NCBI RefSeq assembly: GCF_027213965.1
Contig: NZ_JAPWGX010000003.1
Coordinates: 186,001 to 250,000, forward strand
Length of the DNA stretch: 64,000 nt
Source of the DNA: Maritalea porphyrae
Lineage (GTDB): Bacteria; Pseudomonadota; Alphaproteobacteria; Rhizobiales; Devosiaceae
Direction: 5' to 3'
Both the position numbers and the translations under genes were made by a program. Shown here one piece after another: positions 37,001 through 46,641 of the stretch. The notes beneath the pieces were generated by a model. That model ran no database searches and was not told where the DNA came from. It saw only the letters and a list, made by a program, of their open reading frames with translations. How positions within the stretch are numbered: the stretch's first letter is position 1; each line of letters starts with the position of its first letter.

Positions 37001-39113
37001 AGCTTGCATCAATTTCGTCGCGGAACTTCTCGCCAGACAGATCAAACGTTGCTGATAGCTCCTCAGTGCGTTGATGCATTTGCGCGCTAAGTGTAGAGGC
37101 GCCAGACTGCAATCGCTCATTAAACGCTTCTGTGTGCGTGACAAGAGTTTCCTCAAGCGCCTTGGCGTTCTTGGTGAGGCTAGCGCTATTTTGGTCGATT
37201 GTATCGATCAGTTTGCCGCCTTTTTCGCTAACGATCTCATCCATTGATTTTAGACGGCTATCCAAAATCACAGCGACCTCGTCTACGCGCGATGTAAGTT
37301 GAGCAGCGGTTTCGTCACCAGCTGTTCTCAGCAAGATGCGGGCATCCTCTGCGCGCTCTTCCAATACGCCACCAATTTGCAGCAGCGCTGATTGTACGCT
37401 GCTTTCCAAATTGTTGGTTTGAATGGCTAGGGTCTCGTCAAATCGTGTGCCAAATTCGCTCAAGCTGTTTTGGGCGCTGGCCGAATTGTCCAGAACGCTC
37501 TTGGCTAGAGATTTTCCAACGGCGGACATTTGGTTTGAAATCTCTTCGCCGCGCAATGTCATATCCACCAGAACGGCTTCGCCTGATGCCCGCAAGACAT
37601 TGCTTAGTTTCGCGCTTTGTGTGTCCACGGCGGCGGTAATGGCTGAAGCGCCATTCTCAAACGTGCCGGTAAGGGCCAAAATGCGGTTGTCCACGTTCGA
37701 GCTGAATTGATCTGTGCCTTTATCAAGCGCTGCGGTCAAAAGATTGGACTTTTGATCGAATAGGCTGGTGAAGGCATTGGTGTTTTTGTCGAGCAACTGC
37801 GCAACATTGTGCATTTGCTCGTCCACCAAGGTGCCAAAGCCGTCTGTGCGCTCAAGCAGAACTTGGTCAAGCTGCGTAGAACGCGCCGAAATCATGCGAT
37901 CAAGCTTTTCGTTGCGCTCATCAAATGAAGACTGCAGCTCCATGGTGCGGCCCGCAAGGGTGCTGTCCAATGCAGAAGTTCTGTCTTCAATTGATGCTTC
38001 AAGCTGGTTGGTGCGGTTGGCCAACACGTGATCGAACTCGCCAGTGCGTTCGGCGATAAGGGACGCCAAGTTTGCGGTACGTTCATCAACTGTTATGTTG
38101 AGTTTTTCAGTGCTGTCCTCAAGTGCGGCAACCAAATCAACTTGTCGGTTTTGGATGGTTTCATCAAGGTTGCGGGCGCGTTCAGCAATGGCGCCATCAA
38201 TTGTGGTGCCTGCTGCATGGACGGCTTGGGTAACGTCTTTTTTCTGCGTTTCGATCGTTGAGGTAATATTGCCGCCAACGGTTTTCATTTGGTCAACGAA
38301 TGCGCTGCCAACAGTGTCCAATTTTGTGGCAAAATCGGCATGTACATCGGAAATGGCTTCCCGCACACGCTCTGAATTGGTGACCACCGCATTGCGTTGT
38401 GACGCCAACTCTTCAATAAGCGAGCGCATGCGCAATTCATTGTCTGCATAGGTGCGCTCAAGCGAGTTCACTTCATTGTGGACCATGACCTCAAGCTCGC
38501 TGGCGCGAGACAATGCACGCTCCAGCCCGTCACCAATGGCGTTCACTTCGCGGCGAACGGCCTGACCAACGGTTTTGATTTGTTGAGAAGCGGTTGCTTC
38601 AGGCTCGGTTAAGCGCATGGCCGCTTGCGTCATTGAAGAGGCGGCAAGACGTAAATCGTTGGCGCGTTTGGTCATGGTGGCAATTGCAAAAAATGCCAAA
38701 ACTGGAATGATCAGCAGTGCGCAATAGGTTGCAAACTCTGGCGTGCGCAGGGTTTCAGCAAAAAGCGATGTGTCGCCAAATCCGGCGCCAAACTGGAAAA
38801 AGCCCAATGTGAGAATGATCAGTGCCCACACAATTGAGGCGAGTGCGGCGACCCAATATGGCGTGGATGTCGATTTTGATTGCAAAGAATAAAGAATGCC
38901 AGCGGCGCTCGAGCGGTCATCATTTGCGATGCCTTGCGTGCGCGCAGCAATGCGCTCGGCAGAGCGGGTACGGCTTGGCGTAGGTTTGGGTTGGGAGGGA
39001 GGTGTATCCTTTGCGGGGTTCTTTACCGCCGCTGAACCTTCCAACGCACTTTCCACTGCTGAGAAAGCGAGTGATGCTGGGTCTTTTGGTGTTGAACCAC
39101 TATTCTTTGCCAT
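34011..39113 (-). CDS. Giant membrane-anchored apolipoprotein-like coiled-coil protein, GPR-like
   Basis: About 1,700 residues. A Pro/Ser-rich cytoplasmic N-terminus is followed by two membrane segments (~86-106 and ~128-147), then ~1,250 residues of uninterrupted amphipathic helix, including seven exact 22-residue repeats. A Pro/Gln-rich linker (~1,450-1,560) leads to a conserved-looking C-terminal domain (DAWMRYQNGQTEVFSRRLY, FDDVRKKLK, EFELLLRE, VYTMLAHA). This architecture matches the growth pole ring protein of Agrobacterium, an apolipoprotein-family polar organiser, and TipN-like proteins. The ATG at 39113 has AAAGG upstream; the frame extends to 39260 without support. A role in polar growth or division is inferred from architecture. 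Confidence 0.7.
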   Translation of the reverse strand: MAKNSGSTPKDPASLAFSAVESALEGSAAVKNPAKDTPPSQPKPTPSRTRSAERIAARTQGIANDDRSSAAGILYSLQSKSTSTPYWVAALASIVWALIILTLGFFQFGAGFGDTSLFAETLRTPEFATYCALLIIPVLAFFAIATMTKRANDLRLAASSMTQAAMRLTEPEATASQQIKTVGQAVRREVNAIGDGLERALSRASELEVMVHNEVNSLERTYADNELRMRSLIEELASQRNAVVTNSERVREAISDVHADFATKLDTVGSAFVDQMKTVGGNITSTIETQKKDVTQAVHAAGTTIDGAIAERARNLDETIQNRQVDLVAALEDSTEKLNITVDERTANLASLIAERTGEFDHVLANRTNQLEASIEDRTSALDSTLAGRTMELQSSFDERNEKLDRMISARSTQLDQVLLERTDGFGTLVDEQMHNVAQLLDKNTNAFTSLFDQKSNLLTAALDKGTDQFSSNVDNRILALTGTFENGASAITAAVDTQSAKLSNVLRASGEAVLVDMTLRGEEISNQMSAVGKSLAKSVLDNSASAQNSLSEFGTRFDETLAIQTNNLESSVQSALLQIGGVLEERAEDARILLRTAGDETAAQLTSRVDEVAVILDSRLKSMDEIVSEKGGKLIDTIDQNSASLTKNAKALEETLVTHTEAFNERLQSGASTLSAQMHQRTEELSATFDLSGEKFRDEIDASLRNVNQTMETRTQQVSSMIENKVAEVNAHLGTEIDGAIARLSDAEHGVAGKVTSAISSIEESTDRLAGKVENALSQSTETFETATTQLDKTIAGRVLKSAETLGRATQHLTSSIENSVSNSEARLTMTMQGLTSETEERVAETEERLTTSVNQLTSSIQERVAGSEAQFNEATQNLVSSIENRMSDGEQRLSSSVENLTSTVETRVADSEQRLSSTVENLASSVETRVSDGEQRLAATLNSLNKSVEGRISDSEKRLAASASSAVENIESSATQSETSLAATAENFSRTIDEKLGTLPDTIAARANATAERLNEINSSVSSALGKTMSNIDEGAGRIAASLEEKLAGMTADISSDVEVTATRMDQLVRNAMQQMNAVSDKLQDLVEVRGVATAQELADKSSNMNRIVALQSETLSKLIDQKANELDDRLANHKNVLNAALESSAISAEDIMSTSTARIEEDVTRALAKLNDSNMLLQQVLETSGNNLATLEGNIGQHTARYSDAVRDALAGTDDAGRLMSDHVSALQATISGLLAEVGEVKHSLEGQAHGFTDAARDLTSASMVSIETIEGGRTALDALAQGFTNRAEEIDSRLRIFARSLAETVNEAEQRINATQEALDETVRGASSSVSNNLRTLTETAGIESQRAQAAVQQTQKALVEEMQDAIRQATAQFNETAQAMRQTAGQMNEELQATRGELQRGMLELPEETKASAAAMRRVVAEQIEALSELNNIVNAQSSSHSYTAAAAPTRQEPTPPAPKREIPRQPVQQEVQQPAPRPVEQSRPTPPKRNPEPATPARDEDISSEQIAALLERQIEAEQQKTQAQAAARQPLRQQAAPERAAPAPVQPKPAPAQNQDGDSWVRSLLRNAEANQQAETQQQQRGGNLNSLTSEMIAAVDQKALEDAWMRYQNGQTEVFSRRLYTLAGQGTFDDVRKKLKRDDEFANTARDFMSEFELLLREAASGQNPVRDTQAQLTSDRGKVYTMLAHAFGRIG
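36231..36692 (-). repeat. Seven tandem in-frame 66-bp repeats (22-residue apolipoprotein-type units)
   Basis: Seven consecutive 22-residue units of the pattern SSxVENLTSxVExRVxDSEQRL. The first is GRATQHLTSSIENSVSNSEA-RL and the last ends SDSEKRL. Units differ at several positions, so they are old rather than freshly duplicated. A 22-residue period is that of apolipoprotein amphipathic helices. Confidence 0.85.
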
Positions 39114-39325
39114 ACTCGATACTACCTTTGCGTCCGCACACGTCCCAACAAGGCGGCTAAGGTGAGCTTTGGCAATTCGTGTTTGATGGTTAAAACACGC
39201 CCGAAGCGTCCCCCGGAGAAATCTAACACGTTTAAAAACAACGTGTTTTTGGCCAAACACTCAACGCCGCCGAACGTTGGTATCATTTCTTTATACACTT
39301 TTTCGACGTTGAACTTATCTTTTTA

Positions 39326-39341
39326 TTAATAAATGGTTAAC
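39326..39341. promoter_or_regulatory. CtrA-type box between the GPR-like and Hpt genes
   Basis: TTAA-N7-TTAAC, the full consensus of the cell-cycle regulator CtrA, lies in the 352-bp divergent gap, 213 bp from the GPR-like start and 125 bp from the Hpt start. Nothing else distinctive was found in this gap apart from AT-rich promoter-like sequence. Confidence 0.55.
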
Positions 39342-39465
39342 GCGTCAAAGCATGGGTTCACTAAGACGTCCAAATATGCCGGATTTGTGACGCTTAAGCC
39401 CATGTTCACCCCTCAATGATAAAGTTGTGCAAAGTTTTGTTGAGTAAATTGAGTAGGGCGTAAAA

Positions 39466-39849
39466 ATGGCCAAAGCTGTATTGGCGGCAAATGGAGTTTC
39501 CAGTTACAAAAATGATGATCACCACCGTTGGATTGATCTGGTGTTTCTGGGGCGCCAAACAATGGGCCAAAAGTCGCTCGAAATTGAAATTCTGAAGCTC
39601 TTTAAATCGCAACTTGAAATTCATCTCGCACAATTGGCTCATATGGAAGATGAATCACAATTGCGGGTGCGTTTACATACGATCAAGGGCGCGGCTTTTG
39701 GCGTTGGTGCCAATGAAGTTGCTCAACTTGCTGCAAAAGCTGAAAAAGAACTGCTCAGCAACGGGCATGTGCAACCGGGCGGGATGGATCGCCTGCGTCA
39801 AGCGGTGCGACAAACTAGCGACTTTATAAGCCATCTCCTTGAAACTTAG
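39466..39849 (+). CDS. Hpt-domain phosphotransfer protein
   Basis: A 127-residue protein, essentially a lone Hpt four-helix bundle at about 25-125. The phosphorylatable His71 lies in RLHTIKGAAFGVG, the standard motif. AGGGCG lies 7 nt before the ATG. No histidine kinase or response regulator is adjacent; the divergent neighbour is the GPR-like gene, with a CtrA-type box in between. It is too short to be ChpT. A link between phosphorelay and polarity is suggested only by position. Confidence 0.85.
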   Translation: MAKAVLAANGVSSYKNDDHHRWIDLVFLGRQTMGQKSLEIEILKLFKSQLEIHLAQLAHMEDESQLRVRLHTIKGAAFGVGANEVAQLAAKAEKELLSNGHVQPGGMDRLRQAVRQTSDFISHLLET

Positions 39850-39972
39850 GCACACTAAAGCCTAATCGTCTGCTCCATTTTTTGGTGTGATTATTTATCG
39901 CGCTGTCTTAGGGCGAGGCGCCGCTTGCCCACAATTGATTTGGGCGATATAGAACGGGCTGAGTTCAGATAA

Positions 39973-40305
<333 letters not shown>

Positions 40306-40490
40306 GTTTTCTCAAAATCCAATTTGAGAAGAATTTTTCTACTGATTGTGTGATTATTGAGATCAAATTGCTCCGAATATGGTGAAATGCTTCCTTGGCG
40401 TTTCATCATCTTTGATATTGGTAGAATAAAGAAAAATCTAACAATTTCAGTGACTTGGCATTGGCTTGAGTCTGCACTATTTTAGCGGCA

Positions 40491-40502
40491 TCGATTAATC
40501 GA
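40491..40502. promoter_or_regulatory. Palindrome overlapping the cysG ribosome site
   Basis: TCGATTAATCGA is a perfect 12-bp palindrome that ends within the GAGG ribosome site, 9 bp before the cysG ATG. It is a candidate operator for sulfate-assimilation control; it could also be chance. Confidence 0.35.
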
Positions 40503-40511
40503 GGTCGCAAT

Positions 40512-41960
40512 ATGACACGCTTAGGCATTTTCCCCGTTTCTTACAAAGTTCGGGGCAAGAAAATCATCATCGTAGGTGGCGGCGCTGAAGCGCTGGCCAA
40601 AGCGCGTTTGGCCATCAAAACCGATGCGCATGTTGTTGTGATCGCCCGCAAAATTGAAGCTGATTTCTCCTCCCTTGACCTTGAAAATGTCCATTTCGAC
40701 GTGCGCGAAGAAGTGTTCGCCGCCCATCATTTGCACAATGCAGCTTTGGTGTTTGTGGGTGATGAGGGTCCAGATGCGGAGATCGCCAAACGGTTGGCGA
40801 AAGAGGCCGGTTTACCGCTCAATGTGGTGGATCAACCTGACCTGTGTGATTTCTTCACCCCAGCCATTGTTGACCGTGCACCGATTTCTGTTGCCATCTC
40901 ATCAGAAGGTGAAGCGCCGGTTTTAGCGCGCTTGGTCCGGGCGCAAATTGAAGCAGCGCTTCCTTTGCATTTGGGCAAATTGGCAAGTCTTGCTGGTGGG
41001 TTGCGTCATCTGGTTGAGAAATTGATTCATTCGGGCGACCGTCGTCGGAAATTCTATCAGGAGCTTTTGGCATCACCTCAGGTTGAAGTTGCGCTGGGTG
41101 CTGGCGATCAAGATAAGGCCAATCAATGGGCCAATCATTTGTTGGTGGATCACGCCAATGTTGATCAGCGCAGTGGTTTTGTGCATTTGGTTGGTGCGGG
41201 GCCGGGGGCTGAAGATTTGCTGACCCTTCGTGCACAACGGGTGTTGCAAAGCGCAGATGTGATTGTGCACGACCAATTGGTGCCCGAAGGTGTGGTGCAA
41301 ATGGGCCGCCGTGACGCAGAGCGGGTGCCAGTTGGCAAAGCCAAGGGTCGCCATTCCTTCACCCAAAAGCGGATCAATAAACTGCTCGTGCAATTGGCCC
41401 AAGAGGGCAAACAGGTTGTGCGGCTAAAGTCTGGCGATCCGATGATCTTTGGTCGTGCAGCAGAAGAAATTGAAGCAATGGATGCAGCTGGTGTTGAATA
41501 TGCCATCGTGCCCGGTGTCACTGCAGCGGCAGCTGCAGCTTCGGATGCACATTTGCCCGTGACCTTGCGCAATGTGGCATCTGGCGTTGTTTACGCAACG
41601 GCGCATGGTGCTAACGACACAGCCGTGACCCATTGGGCGACATTGGCCAAGTCTGGCCTGACCCTTGGCATTTACATGGGCAAGTCGATCATGAAAGAGG
41701 TTGCTGCTCAGCTTATTGCTGAAGGCCTTTCAAGCACCACGCACGTGGGCATTGTGGTGAACGCAGGACGCGCCAATAGCGCGCGATGTTTGTCGAGCCT
41801 TCAAGAGATTTCAAATCAAGCACCGCAATTGGCAGACGGTCCAGCGATTGTATTTGTTGGGGAAGCTGTCGCCAGCGGCAAATGGCTGAATGAGATTGAC
41901 CAGCCTTCAAACGAATTAGAATTAGATGGGGATACGCGCCCTGACATGCAGGTGGCGTAG
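40512..41960 (+). CDS. cysG: Siroheme synthase CysG (dehydrogenase/ferrochelatase plus uroporphyrinogen-III methyltransferase)
   Basis: Makes siroheme, the cofactor of the sulfite reductase encoded two genes later. Residues 1-~205 are the CysG-B dehydrogenase/chelatase (KKIIIVGGGAEALAKARLA Rossmann motif); residues ~215-460 are the SAM-dependent methyltransferase (VHLVGAGPGAEDLLTLRAQ, RLKSGDPMIFGRAAEE, VPGVTAA). The 482-residue length fits the fused type. It heads the operon cysG-DUF2849-sulfite reductase-cysH/DUF934, with the next start 13 bp after its stop. A 12-bp palindrome overlaps its ribosome site. Confidence 0.95.
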   Translation: MTRLGIFPVSYKVRGKKIIIVGGGAEALAKARLAIKTDAHVVVIARKIEADFSSLDLENVHFDVREEVFAAHHLHNAALVFVGDEGPDAEIAKRLAKEAGLPLNVVDQPDLCDFFTPAIVDRAPISVAISSEGEAPVLARLVRAQIEAALPLHLGKLASLAGGLRHLVEKLIHSGDRRRKFYQELLASPQVEVALGAGDQDKANQWANHLLVDHANVDQRSGFVHLVGAGPGAEDLLTLRAQRVLQSADVIVHDQLVPEGVVQMGRRDAERVPVGKAKGRHSFTQKRINKLLVQLAQEGKQVVRLKSGDPMIFGRAAEEIEAMDAAGVEYAIVPGVTAAAAAASDAHLPVTLRNVASGVVYATAHGANDTAVTHWATLAKSGLTLGIYMGKSIMKEVAAQLIAEGLSSTTHVGIVVNAGRANSARCLSSLQEISNQAPQLADGPAIVFVGEAVASGKWLNEIDQPSNELELDGDTRPDMQVA

Positions 41961-41973
41961 AGGAATGAAAAAT

Positions 41974-42282
41974 ATGAATGCGATTACAGCGAACGAATTG
42001 ATTTCAGGTGCCGTTGTGTACCTTTACGAAACTGGCGAATTTGGCGTCGACTTGCAAAAAGCCAAGCTTTTTGGAGCTGACGAGCAAGATGTGCGCGATG
42101 CATCGCTTGAAAAGACGTTGAAAAATCCACGGCTTGTAAGCGTGGAAGCAATTGCTGTTGAGGTGAGCGAAACTGGCACTGTTTGGGCCAACCGTTTGCG
42201 TGAACAAATTCGGGCCAACGGCCCAACTGTTGGTGGCTTTGCCCGTCAGACCCTAGAAGGAGCCGATCATGTATCGCTATGA
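41974..42282 (+). CDS. DUF2849-domain protein of the sulfite-reduction operon
   Basis: A 102-residue small soluble protein, normally found between cysG and cysI in alphaproteobacteria; its biochemical role is unknown. The ATG at 41974 is preferred over 41965 because GAGGA then lies 9 nt upstream. Residues ISGAVVYLYETGEFGVDL and the Asp/Glu-rich middle are typical. It overlaps the sulfite reductase start by 14 bp, which suggests translational coupling and a role with that enzyme. Confidence 0.85.
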   Translation: MNAITANELISGAVVYLYETGEFGVDLQKAKLFGADEQDVRDASLEKTLKNPRLVSVEAIAVEVSETGTVWANRLREQIRANGPTVGGFARQTLEGADHVSL

Positions 42283-43915
42283 TGAATTTGATGCGGCCTT
42301 CGTCCGTCAGCGCACAGAGCAGTTTTCTCACCAAGTGCAGCGCCGTTTGTCCGGTGAATTGACTGAAGAGCAATTCCGCCCCCTGCGGTTGATGAATGGT
42401 CTTTATTTGCAATTGCATGCCTATATGCTGCGGGTTGCGGTGCCTTATGGCACGCTCAATTCAACGCAAATGCGCAAGCTTGCCCATATCGCCCGCACCT
42501 ATGACCGGGGCTATGGCCACTTCACCACGCGCCAAAACATCCAATACAATTGGCCCAAACTAAAAGACGTGCCAGCGATTTTGGAAGAATTGGCCAGCGT
42601 TGAAATGCACGCGATCCAAACATCGGGGAACTGTATCCGTAATGTGACTACAGATCAGTTTGCGGGCGCAGCGGGAGATGAGATTATTGATCCACGGCCA
42701 GTGGCTGAGATCATCCGTCAATGGTCGAGCTTGCACCCAGAGTTTAGCTATTTGCCGCGTAAATTCAAAATCGCGATCACTGGCGCACCGCAAGATCGTG
42801 CGGCGGTGAAGTTTCACGATATTGGCCTGATGGCCGCAACCAACGATGCGGGTGACGTTGGCTGGCGCGTGTTTGTGGGTGGTGGTTTGGGCCGTACGCC
42901 GATGGTGGCCAAAGAGATTTCAGATTATGTGCCGCATGAGTACTTGTTGCCCTATTTGGAAGCGATTTTGCGCGTCTATAATATGTATGGTCGTCGCGAC
43001 AATAAGTATAAAGCGCGGATCAAAATCCTTGTGCATGAAACAGGTATTGAAACCATTCGTGAGCAAGTTGAAGCCGAATTTGCTGAAATCAAAGAAGGTG
43101 TGTTGAAACTGCCGCAAGGTGAGTTGACGCGGATCACAGAGTATTTTGCGGAGCCAGCGTTTGAGCCGCAAACTGACACCAAGATTGACATCGCACAGTT
43201 TGAAGCAACGGACAGTGCCTATGCGCGATTCCTAAAGCACAATCTGCACCCCCACGCTAAAGAGGGGTACACCAGCGTCACCATCTCGCTGAAGCCAATT
43301 GGTGGTGTGCCGGGCGATGCAACAGACAGTCAAATGGAAGCAGTGGCAGACTTGGCTGAGCAATATAGCTTTGACGAGTTGCGCGTTTCCCACGAGCAAA
43401 ACTTGGTGTTGCCGCACGTGGCGATCAAAGATGTGCGCACTGTTTATGACGCACTGGTGGCCAACAAATTGCAAGAAGGCAATGCGGGCCTGATCTCTGA
43501 CATTATCGCATGCCCAGGCCTTGATTATTGCGCCTTGGCAAATGCCCGCTCGATCCCAATCGCGCAAGCAATTTCTGAGAAGTTTGCGGACCGCGAAGAA
43601 GAGTTTGGCGAATTGAAGCTGAAAATTTCAGGCTGCATCAACGCTTGTGGTCACCACCACGTGGGCCACATCGGCATTTTGGGTGTGGAGAAAAAAGGCA
43701 CCGAGCTTTATCAAATCACCGTGGGTGGCGATGCGACGGAACATGCGACTGTTGGCTCCATTTTGGGCCGTGGTGTGACGGCTGAAGAAGTGCCCGGTGC
43801 ACTTGAGAAATTACTCGACCGCTATATGGCGGAGCGGCAAAGCGCTGATGAGACGTTCATTCAAGCCTACCGCCGGTTGGGTGACGCACCATTTAAGGAG
43901 GCGCTTTATGGCTAG
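42269..43915 (+). CDS. cysI: Hemoprotein nitrite/sulfite reductase (siroheme and [4Fe-4S])
   Basis: Reduces sulfite to sulfide with six electrons. The 548-residue protein has two ferredoxin-like reductase domains and the four cofactor Cys in CPGLDYC and SGCINACGHHHVGH, the signature that bridges siroheme and the cluster. No flavoprotein CysJ is nearby; a ferredoxin-NADP reductase and ferredoxin downstream make it probably ferredoxin-dependent. AGAAGGAG lies 7 nt before the ATG. It overlaps the next gene by 8 bp. Confidence 0.92.
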   Translation: MYRYDEFDAAFVRQRTEQFSHQVQRRLSGELTEEQFRPLRLMNGLYLQLHAYMLRVAVPYGTLNSTQMRKLAHIARTYDRGYGHFTTRQNIQYNWPKLKDVPAILEELASVEMHAIQTSGNCIRNVTTDQFAGAAGDEIIDPRPVAEIIRQWSSLHPEFSYLPRKFKIAITGAPQDRAAVKFHDIGLMAATNDAGDVGWRVFVGGGLGRTPMVAKEISDYVPHEYLLPYLEAILRVYNMYGRRDNKYKARIKILVHETGIETIREQVEAEFAEIKEGVLKLPQGELTRITEYFAEPAFEPQTDTKIDIAQFEATDSAYARFLKHNLHPHAKEGYTSVTISLKPIGGVPGDATDSQMEAVADLAEQYSFDELRVSHEQNLVLPHVAIKDVRTVYDALVANKLQEGNAGLISDIIACPGLDYCALANARSIPIAQAISEKFADREEEFGELKLKISGCINACGHHHVGHIGILGVEKKGTELYQITVGGDATEHATVGSILGRGVTAEEVPGALEKLLDRYMAERQSADETFIQAYRRLGDAPFKEALYG

Positions 43916-45194
43916 TTCAAACCTGGCTCACGCCCAAACAGCAAAGCCCCGGCCAACTGATCTTGAATTGGTGGCGCTAAATGGCATGTTTGACGAAAAA
44001 GACGGCTTGTCCGTATTGCGTCATGCTTTGACCGGTGATGTATCGCCTGCGCCCATTGCTATGGTTTCTTCATTTGGGGCCGACAGTTCGGTTTTGTTGC
44101 ACATGGTTGCGCAGATCAATCCGCATCAAGAAGTTCTGTTTTTGGAAACGGGCAAGCATTTTGCTGAAACGCTTGAGTATATCGAGATCATGAAGAAGCA
44201 CCTTGGCTTGACCAATGTGCGTTTTCTTGAGCCAGACACAAAAGACGTTGAGCGGTTTGACCCAAAGGGTGACCTTTGGAAATCCGATCCGGATAGCTGC
44301 TGCCATATTCGTAAAACCGAGCCGCTTGATACAGCGCTTAAAACCTACGGTGGTTGGGTGACAGGGCGTAAGCGCTTCCAAACCAATGATCGGGGCGTGT
44401 TGCCACACTTTGAATTGACCACGGATGAGCGGGTTAAGGTGAACCCGCTTGCCTATTGGGACAATGATGATGTGGCCGCTTATCGCCAAGAGCATGGCTT
44501 GCCTGCGCACCCATTGTTCCTTAAAGGCTTCTTGTCGATCGGTTGCGAGCCTTGCACGTCTATCGTGAAAGAGGGGGAAGACCCTCGTTCTGGCCGTTGG
44601 CGGGGCAAAGATAAAACCGAATGTGGTATCCATTTTGATGTGAGCGGCAAGATCGCCCATCCAACAGTTGAAATTGGGCAAAAACCAATGAATTTGTTCA
44701 AAGACGGCGCATTTGTTGCCGATTTGTGGCGTGATCTAAAAGAAGACGAAGCCTTGCATGATCTGCATCATGTTCATGTGCCGCTGAGTGTTTATGTTGC
44801 CAACAAAGCTGAGATTGATGCAAATCCGCGTGATTTGGGTTTGATTTTGGCACCGGGTGACGATGTGGATGCTTTGGGTGAAGACGCGAAGCGTTTCACC
44901 TCGATTGTGGTTGAGTTCCCAGCCTTTACCGATGGGCGGGGGTATTCTTATGCCCGTTTGTTGCGTGAGCGCTACGGCTATGAGAATGAACTGCGCGCCC
45001 GTGGCGACATTTTGACCGATCAGGTGGCCTATTTCCTTAGATGTGGGTTCGATGCCTTGACTGTTCAAAATGAAGCGACCAAAAAGGCACTGCAAGAGAA
45101 TGACCTTGGTTCGGTCACGCTCTTCATGCAACCTATTGGGGCATCACTAGAGGTGCCTGTTGGAACACGTCCGTTCTTGCGGCGGGCAAAATAG
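43908..45194 (+). CDS. cysH: Adenylylsulfate reductase CysH fused to a DUF934 domain
   Basis: Residues 1-~250 are an assimilatory APS/PAPS reductase. The Cys pair at 131-132 (SDPDSCCHIRKTEPL) and CEPC at 213-216 bind a [4Fe-4S] cluster, pointing to APS as substrate, and ECGIH carries the catalytic Cys239. Residues ~260-428 are a DUF934 domain (MNLFKDGAFV start, VVEFPAFTDGRGYSYARLL, ELRARGDILTDQVAYFLRCGFDAL), usually a separate gene beside cysH. The fusion is in one uninterrupted frame; an internal ATG at 44688 has no good ribosome site. AAGGAGG precedes the ATG at 43908, overlapping the sulfite reductase stop. Confidence 0.9.
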   Translation: MASSNLAHAQTAKPRPTDLELVALNGMFDEKDGLSVLRHALTGDVSPAPIAMVSSFGADSSVLLHMVAQINPHQEVLFLETGKHFAETLEYIEIMKKHLGLTNVRFLEPDTKDVERFDPKGDLWKSDPDSCCHIRKTEPLDTALKTYGGWVTGRKRFQTNDRGVLPHFELTTDERVKVNPLAYWDNDDVAAYRQEHGLPAHPLFLKGFLSIGCEPCTSIVKEGEDPRSGRWRGKDKTECGIHFDVSGKIAHPTVEIGQKPMNLFKDGAFVADLWRDLKEDEALHDLHHVHVPLSVYVANKAEIDANPRDLGLILAPGDDVDALGEDAKRFTSIVVEFPAFTDGRGYSYARLLRERYGYENELRARGDILTDQVAYFLRCGFDALTVQNEATKKALQENDLGSVTLFMQPIGASLEVPVGTRPFLRRAK

Positions 45195-45245
45195 AAAACT
45201 TACTGGGTGGTCCAGCGCCCGCGATAAAATACGAAGAGAGTATGA

Positions 45246-46276
<1,031 letters not shown>

Positions 46277-46277
<1 letters not shown>

Positions 46278-46609
46278 TGCGCGTTTATGTGACAGATCTT
46301 GACGGCAAAGAGCACGAACTTGAAGCCCTTGAAGGCTGGCGGGTAATGGAAGTTATCCGCGATTGGGAATTGCCCATTAAAGCCGAGTGTGGCGGCGCTT
46401 GCGCGTGCGCCACCTGTCACGTTTTCGTTGCCCCCGAATGGGAAGACAAGTTGCACCCTGCAACCGACGAGGAAGAGGACATGCTGGACACCGTGCCAGA
46501 TGTTCAAGAAAACTCTCGCCTGTCTTGCCAAATTCTGATGAGCGAAGAACTTGATGGGCTAAAGGTTTCATTGGCCCCAAGCTCCAAGCCAGAAGAAAAA
46601 GTGGCATAA
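46277..46609 (+). CDS. [2Fe-2S] ferredoxin paired with the ferredoxin-NADP reductase
   Basis: A 110-residue adrenodoxin-type ferredoxin, ligands in AECGGACACATCH and RLSCQ. Its ATG shares one base with the reductase stop (TAATG), so the two are coupled. The C-terminal SKPEEKVA tail is flexible. It is the likely electron donor of the sulfite reductase. It is a paralogue of the ferredoxin at 39985 and the last gene of the sulfur operon. Confidence 0.93.
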
Positions 46610-46619
46610 TTGACCTCAA

Positions 46620-46641
46620 GGCGGCTCTTTTTTGAGCCGCC
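46620..46641 (+). terminator. Hairpin at the end of the sulfur operon
   Basis: GGCGGCTC pairs with GAGCCGCC over 8 bp around a loop of six T residues. There is no T tract after the stem; the right arm merges into the inverted repeat unit at 46636. It may be a terminator altered by the arrival of that repeat. Confidence 0.5.

Noticed and set aside
44688-45194. Separate DUF934 gene starting at an internal ATG
   Set aside because: The ATG is in frame with cysH, lacks a convincing ribosome site, and no stop separates the two domains.
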